Below are positions 31,288 to 41,164 of a DNA stretch of 64,000 nucleotides, piece by piece (position 1 is the first letter of the stretch; each line of letters begins with the position of its first letter). This stretch comes from an uncultured Tateyamaria sp. (GTDB lineage: Bacteria; Pseudomonadota; Alphaproteobacteria; Rhodobacterales; Rhodobacteraceae): contig NZ_CANLVZ010000005.1 of assembly GCF_947494755.1 (NCBI RefSeq), positions 62,001 to 126,000 of the forward strand, given 5' to 3'. The translations under genes and the position numbers were made by a program. The notes beneath the pieces were generated by a model, which saw only the letters and a list, made by a program, of their open reading frames with translations, did not search any database and was not told where the DNA came from.

Positions 31288-32000
31288 GGGCGCACTTGGC
31301 CAAGGATGATGGTTTCCAACTCGCGCTCGAGTTTGCGCGCCATGGCGATGCCGTAGTCTTCGAACCCTAGGGCGGTCTCGACGAAACTGTCCGAACCGAC
31401 AATCACATTGGAATGGAAATAGGCGGATAGCCCCGAAATTTCCGCCTGGCGAGTGTCCCCAAGGGTCGGCGCATCCGCGCCAATCACAAGCGCATTGATT
31501 GTTATGCCAGTGGGCTCGATCTCGGGTTTCACATCAACCGGGCGGGGGCCAAGGTTGGATTTGCCGTCTCCGGACAGATCAAGGGTGCGTTTCCAACACT
31601 CGGGGCGCTCGTTCAGATGCGCCACGCCTTCACGCATCGCCAGACCAAGGGCGGTGCCGGGCGTTGCCTGACGCCGTTCGGTGGCCCGCAACGCCCCGAT
31701 GATCGCATTCAGTGCAGGCTCATTCACCACCGCAGTCCACGGCAGAATGACCGCCGGGTCCTCGGGCCCACTCCATTCATAGACAAGCAATTCGACGGGC
31801 GTGTCGGGCATGATCAGCAGGGCCTGCCGGACTCTCGCGCTGTCAAGCGCCGCGGCCAGCCCATCCATCTGCAATCGGTATTCTCGGGCATCAACCGAAC
31901 CCGACACATCCAGCCCCAAGGCAAGCGCCTGGCGGCAGGCTGCATTCCCCAGGCCTGCCCAAAGGCATAAGGCCAGGGCTGGGATCAGGCCGGTCCTCAC
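31284..32000 (-). CDS. DUF1194 (vWA-like) secreted protein, copy 1
   Basis: Signal peptide; 'LALGLDVSGSVDAREYRLQMDGLAAALDSARVRQAL' MIDAS-like DxSxS. Confidence 0.85.
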   Translation of the reverse strand: MRTGLIPALALCLWAGLGNAACRQALALGLDVSGSVDAREYRLQMDGLAAALDSARVRQALLIMPDTPVELLVYEWSGPEDPAVILPWTAVVNEPALNAIIGALRATERRQATPGTALGLAMREGVAHLNERPECWKRTLDLSGDGKSNLGPRPVDVKPEIEPTGITINALVIGADAPTLGDTRQAEISGLSAYFHSNVIVGSDSFVETALGFEDYGIAMARKLERELETIILGQVRP

Positions 32001-32698
32001 CCTTTGATCCGGGCCGGGGGCAATGTGCCGATGACGGGCGGGGTCAGTTCCCGCTCCAGCTTGCGGCGCATCGCGCGCTCATAATCCTCAAACCCCTGCG
32101 CCACTTCCAGAAACGCACCGGGCCCCCAAAGCACCTCGCGCTTGTAGAAGTCGATCAGCATGGTTTCAGACGTGAACTCTGCGGCATTCACCACCAATCC
32201 GTTCACGGTGATGTCGCGGAAGGCAAACTCGCGGTAGGCAAGCTGCGGGCCGAAGCCTTCGTTGTTCTGACCGTCCCCGGCCATGTCGATGGTCTGGTAA
32301 AGGCAGGACGGCGCGCGTTCGAGCATCTGCGCGCCAAAGCCCAACGCGTACCCCATCGCGGTCGGGAACTCATTGTGCGACCGGGTGCTGGCCGCGACCT
32401 GTTCGGCGGCCGCCACCAGTGCCGCCGGACTGTCGATCAGGACCCAGTCGAGCACCACCTCCTGATTGTAGCGGCCGGACCATTCGTAAACACCCAAGGC
32501 CACGGGCGAGTCATTTGCGAAAAATGCGGCCTGCACCTCCGGGGCAATCAGCGCGGCGACCAATCCGCCGCGCTGCAATTGATCTTCGGCGGCATCCACC
32601 GACGACGACACATCCAGCGCCAACAAAAGCGCCAGACGACATGCCGCCGCTGGTGATGCCGCAACGCACGCGGCCAGAATGGCCGCTGACCTTACCAA
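31997..32698 (-). CDS. DUF1194 (vWA-like) secreted protein, copy 2
   Basis: 'LALLLALDVSSSVDAAEDQLQRGGLVAALIAPEVQAAFF'; probable TTG start at 32698 overlapping the end of the upstream gene. Confidence 0.8.
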   Translation of the reverse strand: MVRSAAILAACVAASPAAACRLALLLALDVSSSVDAAEDQLQRGGLVAALIAPEVQAAFFANDSPVALGVYEWSGRYNQEVVLDWVLIDSPAALVAAAEQVAASTRSHNEFPTAMGYALGFGAQMLERAPSCLYQTIDMAGDGQNNEGFGPQLAYREFAFRDITVNGLVVNAAEFTSETMLIDFYKREVLWGPGAFLEVAQGFEDYERAMRRKLERELTPPVIGTLPPARIKG

Positions 32699-33120
32699 TG
32701 GCCCGTGTTTTCCATGCTGGCCCAAGGCTCGGCTGGCGCAAGGCTGTCGCCTTCTTGCAGCAACTCGATCGAGATGTTGTCGGGCGAGCGGACAAAGGCC
32801 ATGTGCCCGTCGCGCGGCGGGCGGTTGATTGTGACGCCATTGTCCATCAGCGTCTGGCACATCTCATAGATATTATCGACGCGGTAGGCGAGGTGCCCGA
32901 AATGCCGGCTGTCAGAGGGCAGCCCCTCATCGCCGTCCCAGTTGTAGGTCAGCTCAACCGGGCATTCGGGCTGATCGGGCGGCGCCATGAAGATCAGGCT
33001 AAATCGCCCCCCCTCATTGTCCATGCGCCGCGTTTCCTCAAGCCCAAGCAGCTTGAAAAAGGCCATTGTCGCGTCCAGATCTTTGACGCGCACCATCGTG
33101 TGTAAATATTTGATAGACAT
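32692..33120 (-). CDS. gloA: Lactoylglutathione lyase (glyoxalase I)
   Basis: 'YLHTMVRVKDLDATMAFFKLLGLEETRRMDNEGGRFSLIFMAPP', 'ELTYNWDGDEGLPSDSRHFGHLAYRVDNIYE'. Confidence 0.92.
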   Translation of the reverse strand: MSIKYLHTMVRVKDLDATMAFFKLLGLEETRRMDNEGGRFSLIFMAPPDQPECPVELTYNWDGDEGLPSDSRHFGHLAYRVDNIYEMCQTLMDNGVTINRPPRDGHMAFVRSPDNISIELLQEGDSLAPAEPWASMENTGHW

Positions 33121-33392
33121 TCATATTCCTTTGATATTGCGGCTGCGCACCGGGCGAAACCCGCCCCTGACTTGCGCAAACCGATCCGAGAGTGCGGTGC
33201 GGCCCGGGCAGGTCCGGCGCATCCTTGCCCTAACTCTAGAGGCAAATGCGCGACTGTCAAAACCCACGACGCAAACCCGCCATCAAAATACAGACTTGTC
33301 ATTGTGGGCGGGCAAGGGGCGCGAAGGTCTGCAAGGCACGCCGGCCAAAAAACACTGCGACAGGCCCGCATATAGCGGTTCCCGTAATCCAA

Positions 33393-33410
33393 TCCACCAT
33401 ATAAGGTGGA
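33393..33410. promoter_or_regulatory. Perfect dyad upstream of thyX, candidate operator
   Basis: TCCACC-ATATAA-GGTGGA, ~36 bp upstream of the thyX ATG. Confidence 0.4.
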
Positions 33411-33446
33411 GACCTGAGAGATTCTGTGGATAAAAGGACGCGCCAA

Positions 33447-34352
33447 ATGCCGCTTAGCCCTGACCAGCTTGCCGAGATCGACGCGTTGCGCGCTAATCCT
33501 CAACCGACATTGCGCGCGACCGTGCCCGGAATGGAGGCGCATCTTTACAAAGCGCAGCCCGTTCTGGATCACGGTTTTGTCCGCGTCATCGACTACATGG
33601 GCGACGATTCCGCAATCTGCCAAGCGGCGCGCGTGTCCTATGGCAAAGGCACCAAATCCGTCCAGAATGACGAGGGTTTGATCCGCTATCTCATGCGCCA
33701 CTGGCACTCGACCCCGTTCGAGATGTGCGAGATCAAGCTCCATGTGAAGCTGCCGGTATTTGTGGCACGCCAATGGATCCGGCACCGCACCGCGAACGTG
33801 AATGAATACTCGGCGCGCTACTCCATTCTGGATCGCGAATTTTACATCCCCGAGCCGGATGCGCTGGCGGCACAGTCTGTGATCAACAATCAGGGGCGCG
33901 GCGATACGCTGCAAGGGGCGGAAGCGGCCCGCGTTCTCGAGATCCTGAAATCCGACAGCAACCGCGCCTATGACCATTATGAGGCGATGATTTCGGATGA
34001 GGGCCAGTCCGGCCTTGCACGCGAATTGGCGCGCATGAACCTGCCCGCCAACATATACACGCAATGGTATTGGAAGGTGGACCTGCACAATCTGTTCCAC
34101 TTTTTGCGGCTGCGGGCAGATGCTCATGCGCAGTACGAAATCCGCGTCTATGCCGATGCGATTTGCGAGATGGTCAAGGACTGGGTGCCCGCCGCCTATG
34201 CCGCATTCGAGGATTACCGCATGACCGGCGCGCAACTGTCCGGCAAGGGCGTGGACTGTCTGCGCCGCATGCTGAAGGGCGAAAAGGTCACGCAAGAAAC
34301 ATCCGGCATGAGCAAAGGCGAGTGGCGCGAATTCATGAGCGTGATTGACTGA
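33447..34352 (+). CDS. thyX: FAD-dependent thymidylate synthase
   Basis: ThyX motif '[15 protein letters not shown]' (RHRxxSxNExSxRY-like). Confidence 0.97.
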   Translation: MPLSPDQLAEIDALRANPQPTLRATVPGMEAHLYKAQPVLDHGFVRVIDYMGDDSAICQAARVSYGKGTKSVQNDEGLIRYLMRHWHSTPFEMCEIKLHVKLPVFVARQWIRHRTANVNEYSARYSILDREFYIPEPDALAAQSVINNQGRGDTLQGAEAARVLEILKSDSNRAYDHYEAMISDEGQSGLARELARMNLPANIYTQWYWKVDLHNLFHFLRLRADAHAQYEIRVYADAICEMVKDWVPAAYAAFEDYRMTGAQLSGKGVDCLRRMLKGEKVTQETSGMSKGEWREFMSVID

Positions 34353-34386
34353 CGGCGGCGCCAGGCGTGAGCGCCGTCATTGTTTC
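34350..34386 (+). terminator. Probable Rho-independent terminator of thyX
   Basis: TGACGGCG ... CGCCGTCA arms followed by TTGTTT. Confidence 0.5.
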
Positions 34387-34526
34387 CGATGCCGATCCAA
34401 ACAGCGCAATGTGCCCCAAAATGGTTCCAGACAGCCAGCTTAATGCAAATTTTCTGGACTTGTGCGCGCCTCAAAGGCAGGGTGCCCCCATAGATATCGT
34501 GGTGAGTTGATAAAACGAGGGAAGAT

Positions 34527-34823
34527 ATGCGTTTCACACGAGCGATCACAGCCGCAGCCGTCTTGACCGTGATGGGCACAGTGTCAGCGCTGGCCCAGCA
34601 AACGGCGGGACCTAAGATTTACGCCTACCATAGCAGCCACAACTTTTGCCCCGCCGGGTTACAGCCGGTGACGATGGACGGCACGATCTGTTGCGGTAAG
34701 CCCAATCAGGGCATCAGCTATCAGCAGGCCTTGGCACACCCGGTTGCGAAAAAGCGCCACGTGCACCGCGTGCGCAAACAGTCAAGCTGCCCCGTGGGCA
34801 CCAAGGGCTGCACCTTCGACTAA
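34527..34823 (+). CDS. Small secreted Cys-containing protein of unknown function
   Basis: Signal peptide 'MRFTRAITAAAVLTVMGTVSALAQ'; 5 Cys in the mature part ('NFCPAG', 'ICCGK', 'SSCPVGTKGC'). Confidence 0.7.
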   Translation: MRFTRAITAAAVLTVMGTVSALAQQTAGPKIYAYHSSHNFCPAGLQPVTMDGTICCGKPNQGISYQQALAHPVAKKRHVHRVRKQSSCPVGTKGCTFD

Positions 34824-34831
34824 GTTCAGGC

Positions 34832-34865
34832 GGTGCAGGGCTGATGCCCTGCGCCACTTCTTTTT
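34832..34865 (+). terminator. Rho-independent terminator
   Basis: GGTGCAGGGC-TGAT-GCCCTGCGCC then ACTTCTTTTT. Confidence 0.75.
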
Positions 34866-34869
34866 GCGT

Positions 34870-35076
34870 TCAGAGCAGTTTCAGGTCGCCAGCCATCTGA
34901 CGCCCATCGCGCCCTTCCAGCATCTCGAAATCGACCTTTTGGTTGTCCGCCAGTCCGGTCAGACCGGACCTTTCGACGGCTGAAATGTGTACAAAAACGT
35001 CCTTCCCGCCCTCATCCGGTGCGATAAATCCGTAGCCTTTTGTGGTGTTGAACCACTTCACGGTGCCAGTTGGCAT
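34870..35076 (-). CDS. cspA: Cold-shock domain protein
   Basis: 'GTVKWFNTTKGYGFIAPDEGGKDVFVHISAVERSG'; start at MPTGTVKW. Confidence 0.97.
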   Translation of the reverse strand: MPTGTVKWFNTTKGYGFIAPDEGGKDVFVHISAVERSGLTGLADNQKVDFEMLEGRDGRQMAGDLKLL

Positions 35077-35254
35077 GGTCCGTGCCTCCTTTTGCCTTGT
35101 CGTGCCGCCCCCATTGCATACGGGGGCTGTGTGACGCCCAGTTGACGTAGGGGCCACATCTTAAAACATTGCCTACTTGCACGGAAATTCAAGGTTTAAG
35201 GGGTGCAATCGCGCCAGCCTGCCGCATAATTGAACGCAAATGTGAGGGTCAGTT

Positions 35255-35569
35255 ATGGAAATATACGGTTTGAAAACCTGCGATACGTGCCGCAAGGCGA
35301 TCAAGGCGCTGCCGGAGGCGCGGTTCGTGGATGTGCGCGCCGACGGTGTGCCGGGCGATGTGATGACGGCAGCCCATGCCCAATTCGGGGCGGCGCTGGT
35401 CAACACCCGCTCCACCACGTGGCGCGGGCTGAGTGAGATTGAGCGCGCCGCGGACCCCGAAGAGTTGCTGGCGCAGCACCCAACCCTGATGAAGCGCCCC
35501 CTGATCGCGGACAGGTCTACGCTTTACCTCGGTTGGACCAAAGATGTGCAGGCGGCCTTGGGCGTTTAG
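35255..35569 (+). CDS. ArsC/Spx-like (YffB) family protein
   Basis: 'MEIYGLKTCDTCRKAIKAL', 'LIADRSTLYLGWTKD'. Confidence 0.85.
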   Translation: MEIYGLKTCDTCRKAIKALPEARFVDVRADGVPGDVMTAAHAQFGAALVNTRSTTWRGLSEIERAADPEELLAQHPTLMKRPLIADRSTLYLGWTKDVQAALGV

Positions 35570-36123
35570 TCCACCGCTTTGGGCCGTGCCAAGGCCCGAT
35601 CAAAGGACAGCGGCCCGGCCCCTTTGACCACCAGCACGATGAGCAGGAACACCCAAAGCGAACGCTGATCCATGATCAGGCTGCCCGATGGCGCATCAAA
35701 CCATGCGCCCATCACCAGCCCATCGCCCCATTTGCCGTGTCCGTTCAGATCGGTCAGCGATTGCACGATGATGAAGCCGATCATGCCAAGGGACGCAAGC
35801 CGCGTGAACAGCCCTGCGATAATCAGCAAGGGCAATACAAATTCGGCGATTGTGCCAAGGGTCACGACCGCCCAATGATAGGTGCCCAGTTGGCTCACAT
35901 CATAGCCGACGGCCTCCATCGTGCGGGGAAAAATCTGCGCATAAGCGCCGAGCGAGGGTTGGAAGATCCCCAACACACCCTCCCCAAGTTTGGTCAGTCC
36001 CGAAATCCAGAAATAGACCGCCAGGACGGCCGCAAACAGAAACCGTGCCAGCGTGGGCAGGATCCAGTCTGCCCGGTCGAGCGGTGCGAAAATCGTGTCA
36101 TGCAAGCGGGTCAGGGCAGTCAT
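35566..36123 (-). CDS. DoxX family membrane protein (bufferin operon BufD-type)
   Basis: 'FLFAAVLAVYFWISGLTKLGEGVLGIFQPS' 4-TM DoxX; last gene after DUF2282-DUF692-DUF2063. Confidence 0.85.
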   Translation of the reverse strand: MTALTRLHDTIFAPLDRADWILPTLARFLFAAVLAVYFWISGLTKLGEGVLGIFQPSLGAYAQIFPRTMEAVGYDVSQLGTYHWAVVTLGTIAEFVLPLLIIAGLFTRLASLGMIGFIIVQSLTDLNGHGKWGDGLVMGAWFDAPSGSLIMDQRSLWVFLLIVLVVKGAGPLSFDRALARPKAVD

Positions 36124-36126
36124 AGG

Positions 36127-36885
36127 TCAGTCCTTTGGGGTCGTGAAATTGGCAATTGCGTTGTTCTGGATCAAAAGTGTGAGAAGCGCGGACAGATCAA
36201 AGCCGGGATCAACGGCCATGGCGCTGTCCTGGGCTGCGACCAAGGTCGCGCCGTCCATGATCTTGGTCAGCCACGCCGCCTGAGCGGGGGTGAGCGGGTG
36301 CGGTTCGGGGTCAAATTCGGCCCGAGTGATCAGGACCGGTTGGGCCATCGCGCGCGGTTTGGGCGCGCCACTTTGAGTGTTGTAGCGCCATATATCAAAC
36401 AGCGGCCAGACACTCGGGATCAGGATGGTCGCGGGGGCCAAGGTGAGGGTTGAGGCCATGATCCGATCAGCGTCAAGCCTGCCCAATCGGCTTGCGTCAA
36501 ACGGGTCCATATCGGCGGCGTGATAGGATTGACGCAGCGCCAGCTCAAGCCGGGCCACATCGCTGAGATATTTGATGTGGGAGAGGGGGGGAAAGTCGCT
36601 CAGAAACGCAGGCATGTGCGCGCCGTAATGCATCATCAATGGCGACGTGGGCGGATGCGTCCGCACAAACAGCCGGGCCAGTTGATCAAAGCTGTCGCGG
36701 CCCAACAGGCTGACCAGCACTGGAAATGCGGTCTTCAGCGCCTCGGTCAGCGCGACGGTGACATTGTTGCGATAGACAGCAAAGCGTTTGGTCGTGGGCT
36801 GGCCCGCCCCGTCGGTCAACCCAACCGGCACCGGCAGGGTGGGGTCCAGCAGGGCGGTGCGGAACTGGGTTTGATCGGCTGGCAT
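36127..36885 (-). CDS. DUF2063 family protein (BufC-type partner of DUF692)
   Basis: 'TQFRTALLDPTLPVPVGLTDGAGQPTTKRFAVYRNNVTVALTEALKTAFPVLVSLLGRDSFDQLARLFVRTHPP'. Confidence 0.92.
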   Translation of the reverse strand: MPADQTQFRTALLDPTLPVPVGLTDGAGQPTTKRFAVYRNNVTVALTEALKTAFPVLVSLLGRDSFDQLARLFVRTHPPTSPLMMHYGAHMPAFLSDFPPLSHIKYLSDVARLELALRQSYHAADMDPFDASRLGRLDADRIMASTLTLAPATILIPSVWPLFDIWRYNTQSGAPKPRAMAQPVLITRAEFDPEPHPLTPAQAAWLTKIMDGATLVAAQDSAMAVDPGFDLSALLTLLIQNNAIANFTTPKD

Positions 36886-36886
36886 A

Positions 36887-37747
36887 TCAGGGTGCAGTTG
36901 CGGTTGCCAACGCGTGCGCGGCCCGCTCGGCTTCGGCCCGCAGCGTCGCCCAATGGGGCACGTCATTGTCCCACTCGACCAGCACCGGGGCGGAGCCTGT
37001 CGCCGCCAGCGCGTGATCCAAAAGCGCCCAGACCGGATCGGCTGTGGCGCGCCCATGACTGTCGATGAGGAGCGGTGCGCCCGCATCATCGGCATCCGCA
37101 TCGTGTCCACCGACATGGATTTCGCCGACAGCATGGATCGGATAGGCGTCAAGGTAGCCCTCTGGCGTGTAATTCAGGTTTGTCGCCGAGATGAAGACGT
37201 TGTTCACATCCAGCAGCAGGCCGCAGCCGGTCCGCTGGACCAGTTCACTCAGAAAGTCGGTCTCGGACATAGTGCTGTCGGCAAAGGCCAGATAGCTGGA
37301 GGGGTTTTCGAGCAGCATTTGCCGCCCCAACACGTCCTGCACCTGATCGATGTGGCTGGCCACACGGGCCAATGTCGCCTCGGTATAGGGCAGGGGCAGC
37401 AGGTCATCCAGAAACTCGGTCCCGTGGGTGGACCACGCCAGGTGCTCGGAAAAACTGGCCGGTTCCAGCCATGTCATCAGCGACTTCAGGCGATCAAGGT
37501 GATCCTTGTCCAACGGCCCTTCGCCCCCGATCGACAACCCGACGCCGTGGACCGAGATTGCGAAATCATCCCGCAGCGCGCGCAGTTGTGCGTGGGGGCG
37601 CCCCCCATCGCCCATGTAGTTTTCGGCATGTACTTCCAGCCAACCGATCGGACCCGGTGCGGCACGCAAGTCACTGAAATGTTGGGGTTTATATCCAACT
37701 CCGGGGGCACATGGCAGGCGGGGCGGTGTGCGTGTCGCATCCAGCAT
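36887..37747 (-). CDS. DUF692/MNIO family iron enzyme (BufB-type)
   Basis: '[34 protein letters not shown]', '[11 protein letters not shown]', 'LLENPSSYL', '[15 protein letters not shown]', 'EIHVGGHD'. Start at MLDATRT or the upstream Met. Confidence 0.95.
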   Translation of the reverse strand: MLDATRTPPRLPCAPGVGYKPQHFSDLRAAPGPIGWLEVHAENYMGDGGRPHAQLRALRDDFAISVHGVGLSIGGEGPLDKDHLDRLKSLMTWLEPASFSEHLAWSTHGTEFLDDLLPLPYTEATLARVASHIDQVQDVLGRQMLLENPSSYLAFADSTMSETDFLSELVQRTGCGLLLDVNNVFISATNLNYTPEGYLDAYPIHAVGEIHVGGHDADADDAGAPLLIDSHGRATADPVWALLDHALAATGSAPVLVEWDNDVPHWATLRAEAERAAHALATATAP

Positions 37748-37810
37748 GTCAAAGCCTCCGGTGTTGCATATGGTGCGCATGGCCCGATCCGAGCCGTGCG
37801 CGGTCATGCG

Positions 37811-38116
37811 TTATGCGGGCAGGTCGCGGTCCAGCTCTTCGAGTGAGCCTGTGCGGGGCGACCCATCTGCCAGATCGGGCAGGTCGATTTCGGCGCAGGT
37901 GCCTGCGTCCACAAGCGTCCAGGCGTTGCCCTGATAATCGACAGTGGATGTGCCTGCGCATGTGGTGCCCGGACCCGCGGCGCAGTCATTTTCGCCCGCA
38001 AGCGAGATGCCATAGCATTTTTCCTTGGCAGCCGCGTCTGCTGGGGTCGCGGTTTGGCTGGCAAATGCGGCGGCAACTGCGCCCATGATCGCGACGGATC
38101 TCATTGTGTTCGACAT
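37811..38116 (-). CDS. DUF2282 family bufferin-type precursor peptide (BufA1-like)
   Basis: Signal peptide then '[47 protein letters not shown]' with the four-Cys pattern. Confidence 0.93.
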   Translation of the reverse strand: MSNTMRSVAIMGAVAAAFASQTATPADAAAKEKCYGISLAGENDCAAGPGTTCAGTSTVDYQGNAWTLVDAGTCAEIDLPDLADGSPRTGSLEELDRDLPA

Positions 38117-38139
38117 CTCTAAGGTCCCTTTGGTTCGAT

Positions 38140-38176
38140 TTCGTAGATAGCCTTGGACTTTACATAGGGTGTGACC
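38140..38176 (-). promoter_or_regulatory. Candidate ECF-sigma-type promoter of the bufferin operon
   Basis: Minus-strand sequence GTCACACCCTATGTAAAGTCCAAGGCTATCTACGAA, ~25-60 nt upstream of the DUF2282 start; resembles two-block ECF promoters, not a confirmed match. Confidence 0.25.
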
Positions 38177-38306
38177 CCCTCAGTTTAACACTCACAAGCT
38201 GGTGTGTCACAGAGCCGTTATCGGATGTCAGCAGCTGCGCCGGAATTTCGAGCATTCCGGCGCATTTCTTTCAAAACCGCGCGTGAAATATTGCAAATCC
38301 CTCGGC

Positions 38307-40253
38307 TCAAAGCTGATCGGGTGGGGTTGCCTCGATCCGCAGGGCCTCCACCAGTGTGGCCAAATCCTGCACGCCGGTTTGCTTTTCACCCAAGCGGCGG
38401 ACGGAGACGGTACGGTCCTCAACCTCGCGCGCGCCCACGGCGAGGATAACAGGGACTTTGCCCACCGAGTGCTCGCGGACCTTGTAGTTGATCTTTTCGT
38501 TGCGAATGTCGGCTTCGGCGCGCACGCCAGCGGCACGCAGCGCATCGACCACCTCGGCGATGTACTCATCCGCATCCGAAATGATCGAGGCCACGACCAC
38601 CTGCCGCGGGGCCAGCCAGAACGGCAGTTTGCCTGCGGAGTTCTCGATCAAGATGCCGATAAACCGCTCGAACGAGCCAAGGCAGGCCCGGTGCAGCATA
38701 TAGGGGCGGTGCTTTGCGCCATCTTCGGCGATATAGGTGGCACCAAGGCGTTCGGGCAGGTTCGGGTCGACCTGAAAGGTGCCACATTGCCATTCACGCC
38801 CGATGGCATCCGTCAGTTTGAAGTCCAGCTTGGGGCCGTAAAACGCGCCTTCACCCTCATCCAGTGTGTAGGGGTGACCGGTCGCCTTGATCGCATTCTC
38901 AAGCGCGCTTTCCACGTGATCCCAGCTTTCCTCGGACCCGACCCGTTTTTCGGGCCGCGTGGCGAACATGATCTCAAAGCTTTCGAAACCGAGGTCTTTG
39001 TAAACTGAGGACAGGTAGGTGATGAACGCGGCACATTCCGCTTCGATCTGGTCCTCGCGGCAGAAAATGTGCCCGTCATCCTGTGTAAATCCGCGCACGC
39101 GCATGATGCCGTGCAGGGCACCCGACGGCTCATACCGGTTGCAGGACCCAAATTCCGCCATGCGCAGGGGCAGGTCGCGATAGGACTTGAGACCTTGGTT
39201 AAAGATCTGGACGTGGCAGGGGCAGTTCATGGGTTTGAGCGCATTGATCGCCTTTTCACGGGCGTGATCCTCGTCCACTTCGACGATGAACATGTGCTCT
39301 TGGTATTTGTCCCAATGGCCCGATGCTTCCCACAATTTGCGATCAACGACCTGCGGCGTGTTCACCTCGACATATCCGGCAGCACGCTGTTTGCGCCGCA
39401 TGTAGTCCTGAAGTGTCGTGTAGACGGACCAGCCATTGGGGTGCCAGAAAATCTGGCCCGGGGCCTCTTCCTGCATGTGGAACAGGTCCATCTCGCGGCC
39501 CAGTTTGCGGTGGTCGCGCTTGGCTGCTTCATCGAGCATATTCAGATGGGCGCGCAGTTTCTCCTTGCCGGTGAAGGCCACGCCGTAGATGCGTTGCAGC
39601 ATCGCGCGGTCGCTGTCGCCGCGCCAGTACGCACCAGCAATCGACATCAGTTTGAACGCGTCGCCCGGCACCTGGCCAGTGTGTTGAAGGTGCGGGCCAC
39701 GACACAGATCCTGCCAGTCGCCGTGCCAGTACATGCGCAGCGGCTCATTGCCCGGAATGCCTTCGATCAATTCGACCTTATAGGGCTCGCCCCGGTCTTC
39801 GTAGTATTTGATCGCCACATCGCGGTCCCACACTTCGGTGCGGACAGGGTCGCGTTTGTTGATGATCTCGCGCATCTTTTTCTCGATAGTGCCGAGGTCT
39901 TCGGGAGTGAACGGCTCGGCCCGGTCGAAATCGTAATACCAACCGTCCTTGATGACGGGGCCGATCGTTACCTTGGTGTCGGGCCAGATTTCTTGCACCG
40001 CGCGGGCCATGATGTGGGCCAGATCGTGGCGCACCAGCTCATTGGCCTGCTCTTCGTCGGCCATGGTGTGGATCGCGATTTGGGCATCAGCGTCGATGGG
40101 CCACGCAAGGTCCCAGTGTTCGCCGTTCACGCTGGCGCTGATCGCCTTTTTCGACAGGGATTTGGAGATGCTTTCGGCGACACCGGCAGGGGTAATCCCG
40201 GCCTCGTATTCGCGCGCATTGCCATCAGGAAAGGTCAAGGAAATCGGGGCCAT
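38307..40253 (-). CDS. thrS: Threonyl-tRNA synthetase
   Basis: N-terminal TGS '[42 protein letters not shown]', '[12 protein letters not shown]', '[19 protein letters not shown]'. Start at MAPISLTF. Confidence 0.98.
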   Translation of the reverse strand: MAPISLTFPDGNAREYEAGITPAGVAESISKSLSKKAISASVNGEHWDLAWPIDADAQIAIHTMADEEQANELVRHDLAHIMARAVQEIWPDTKVTIGPVIKDGWYYDFDRAEPFTPEDLGTIEKKMREIINKRDPVRTEVWDRDVAIKYYEDRGEPYKVELIEGIPGNEPLRMYWHGDWQDLCRGPHLQHTGQVPGDAFKLMSIAGAYWRGDSDRAMLQRIYGVAFTGKEKLRAHLNMLDEAAKRDHRKLGREMDLFHMQEEAPGQIFWHPNGWSVYTTLQDYMRRKQRAAGYVEVNTPQVVDRKLWEASGHWDKYQEHMFIVEVDEDHAREKAINALKPMNCPCHVQIFNQGLKSYRDLPLRMAEFGSCNRYEPSGALHGIMRVRGFTQDDGHIFCREDQIEAECAAFITYLSSVYKDLGFESFEIMFATRPEKRVGSEESWDHVESALENAIKATGHPYTLDEGEGAFYGPKLDFKLTDAIGREWQCGTFQVDPNLPERLGATYIAEDGAKHRPYMLHRACLGSFERFIGILIENSAGKLPFWLAPRQVVVASIISDADEYIAEVVDALRAAGVRAEADIRNEKINYKVREHSVGKVPVILAVGAREVEDRTVSVRRLGEKQTGVQDLATLVEALRIEATPPDQL

Positions 40254-40446
40254 ATCGGCACTCCTCGTCAGTTTGGCGCCCACGGAACGCCCGGTTGCGG
40301 GTAATTGTGTGCGGCCCATGTCGCAGGCGGCGCGCAAGGCGTCAAGTCTGCGGTGCCCATCTGAACGGGCTTGATAATCGTTATGCGCAGAATGCGACAA
40401 AACGCGCGGTTTTTGCGACAATTTGTGCTGGACGTGGGGCTATCAA

Positions 40447-40462
40447 CCCCTATTTTAAGGGG
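40447..40462. promoter_or_regulatory. Perfect dyad CCCCT-ATTTTA-AGGGG
   Basis: Upstream of the 40503 gene in a locally AT-richer stretch. Confidence 0.3.
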
Positions 40463-40502
40463 CAGTTTACTATCGGAAACTTTTGATCTCAGAGGGAACG
40501 CC

Positions 40503-40715
40503 GTGCCAAAGTATAACACCAATTTCGAATTGAGTGTCGAGGATCTGGACCTGATCGAGACGGCCTTGCGCGCCACGAAGCTGGCCAAGACGCAAAGTGA
40601 CATCAAAGCCCGCGCGGCGGACGAGGATGTGATGCAGATCCATGATCTGCTGGGGCGGCTTCACAATCAAAAGACGTTTTTCCGCCCCGCTGACGGCACT
40701 TACGTCGGCGGCTGA
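40503..40715 (+). CDS. Small conserved hypothetical protein, 70 aa
   Basis: GTG start after 'TCAGAGGGAACGCC'; 'VPKYNTNFELSVEDLDLIETALRATKLAKTQSDIKARAADEDVMQIHDLLGRLHNQKTFFRP'. Confidence 0.7.
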   Translation: MPKYNTNFELSVEDLDLIETALRATKLAKTQSDIKARAADEDVMQIHDLLGRLHNQKTFFRPADGTYVGG

Positions 40716-41164
40716 TCGAGCCTGATCGAAAATCGAGGTCCCGGGCCCGACCGGGGTTCAAAGCCGCGCCGTTCGTAGAACCGTGCGGCTTTTGCGTTGT
40801 CGGGATGCGTGCCGACCGTCAGGACTGTGCACCCGACCTTTCTGCAATGCGCCTGCGAGGCGGAAACCAACGCCGCCCCGACCCCTTGGCCGCGCCTATG
40901 GTCGCGCACGAAAAGGTGGTGCATATCCATCCCCCGGGCACCGAATTGCAGCTGCCCGAGCGGCAAAAGGGCGGCGTATCCGATCAACGCTGCATCCTGT
41001 TCGGCCACCAGCACCGTGTACCACGGACAGGTCCCCAACACGTCGCGCCGCAGGTGCGTCGGGTTGATGTTGGGCGTGTCGCCGTGATGTGCGGCCAGCG
41101 CACAGATCATCATGTGGAGGGCCGGGATGTCGGCAGGGTCAACAGGTCGGATGGTGAAGGTCAT
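40700..41164 (-). CDS. GNAT family N-acetyltransferase
   Basis: 'FVRDHRRGQGVGAALVSASQAHCRKVGCTVLTVGTHPDNAKAARFYERRGFE'. Confidence 0.92.
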   Translation of the reverse strand: MTFTIRPVDPADIPALHMMICALAAHHGDTPNINPTHLRRDVLGTCPWYTVLVAEQDAALIGYAALLPLGQLQFGARGMDMHHLFVRDHRRGQGVGAALVSASQAHCRKVGCTVLTVGTHPDNAKAARFYERRGFEPRSGPGPRFSIRLDQPPT

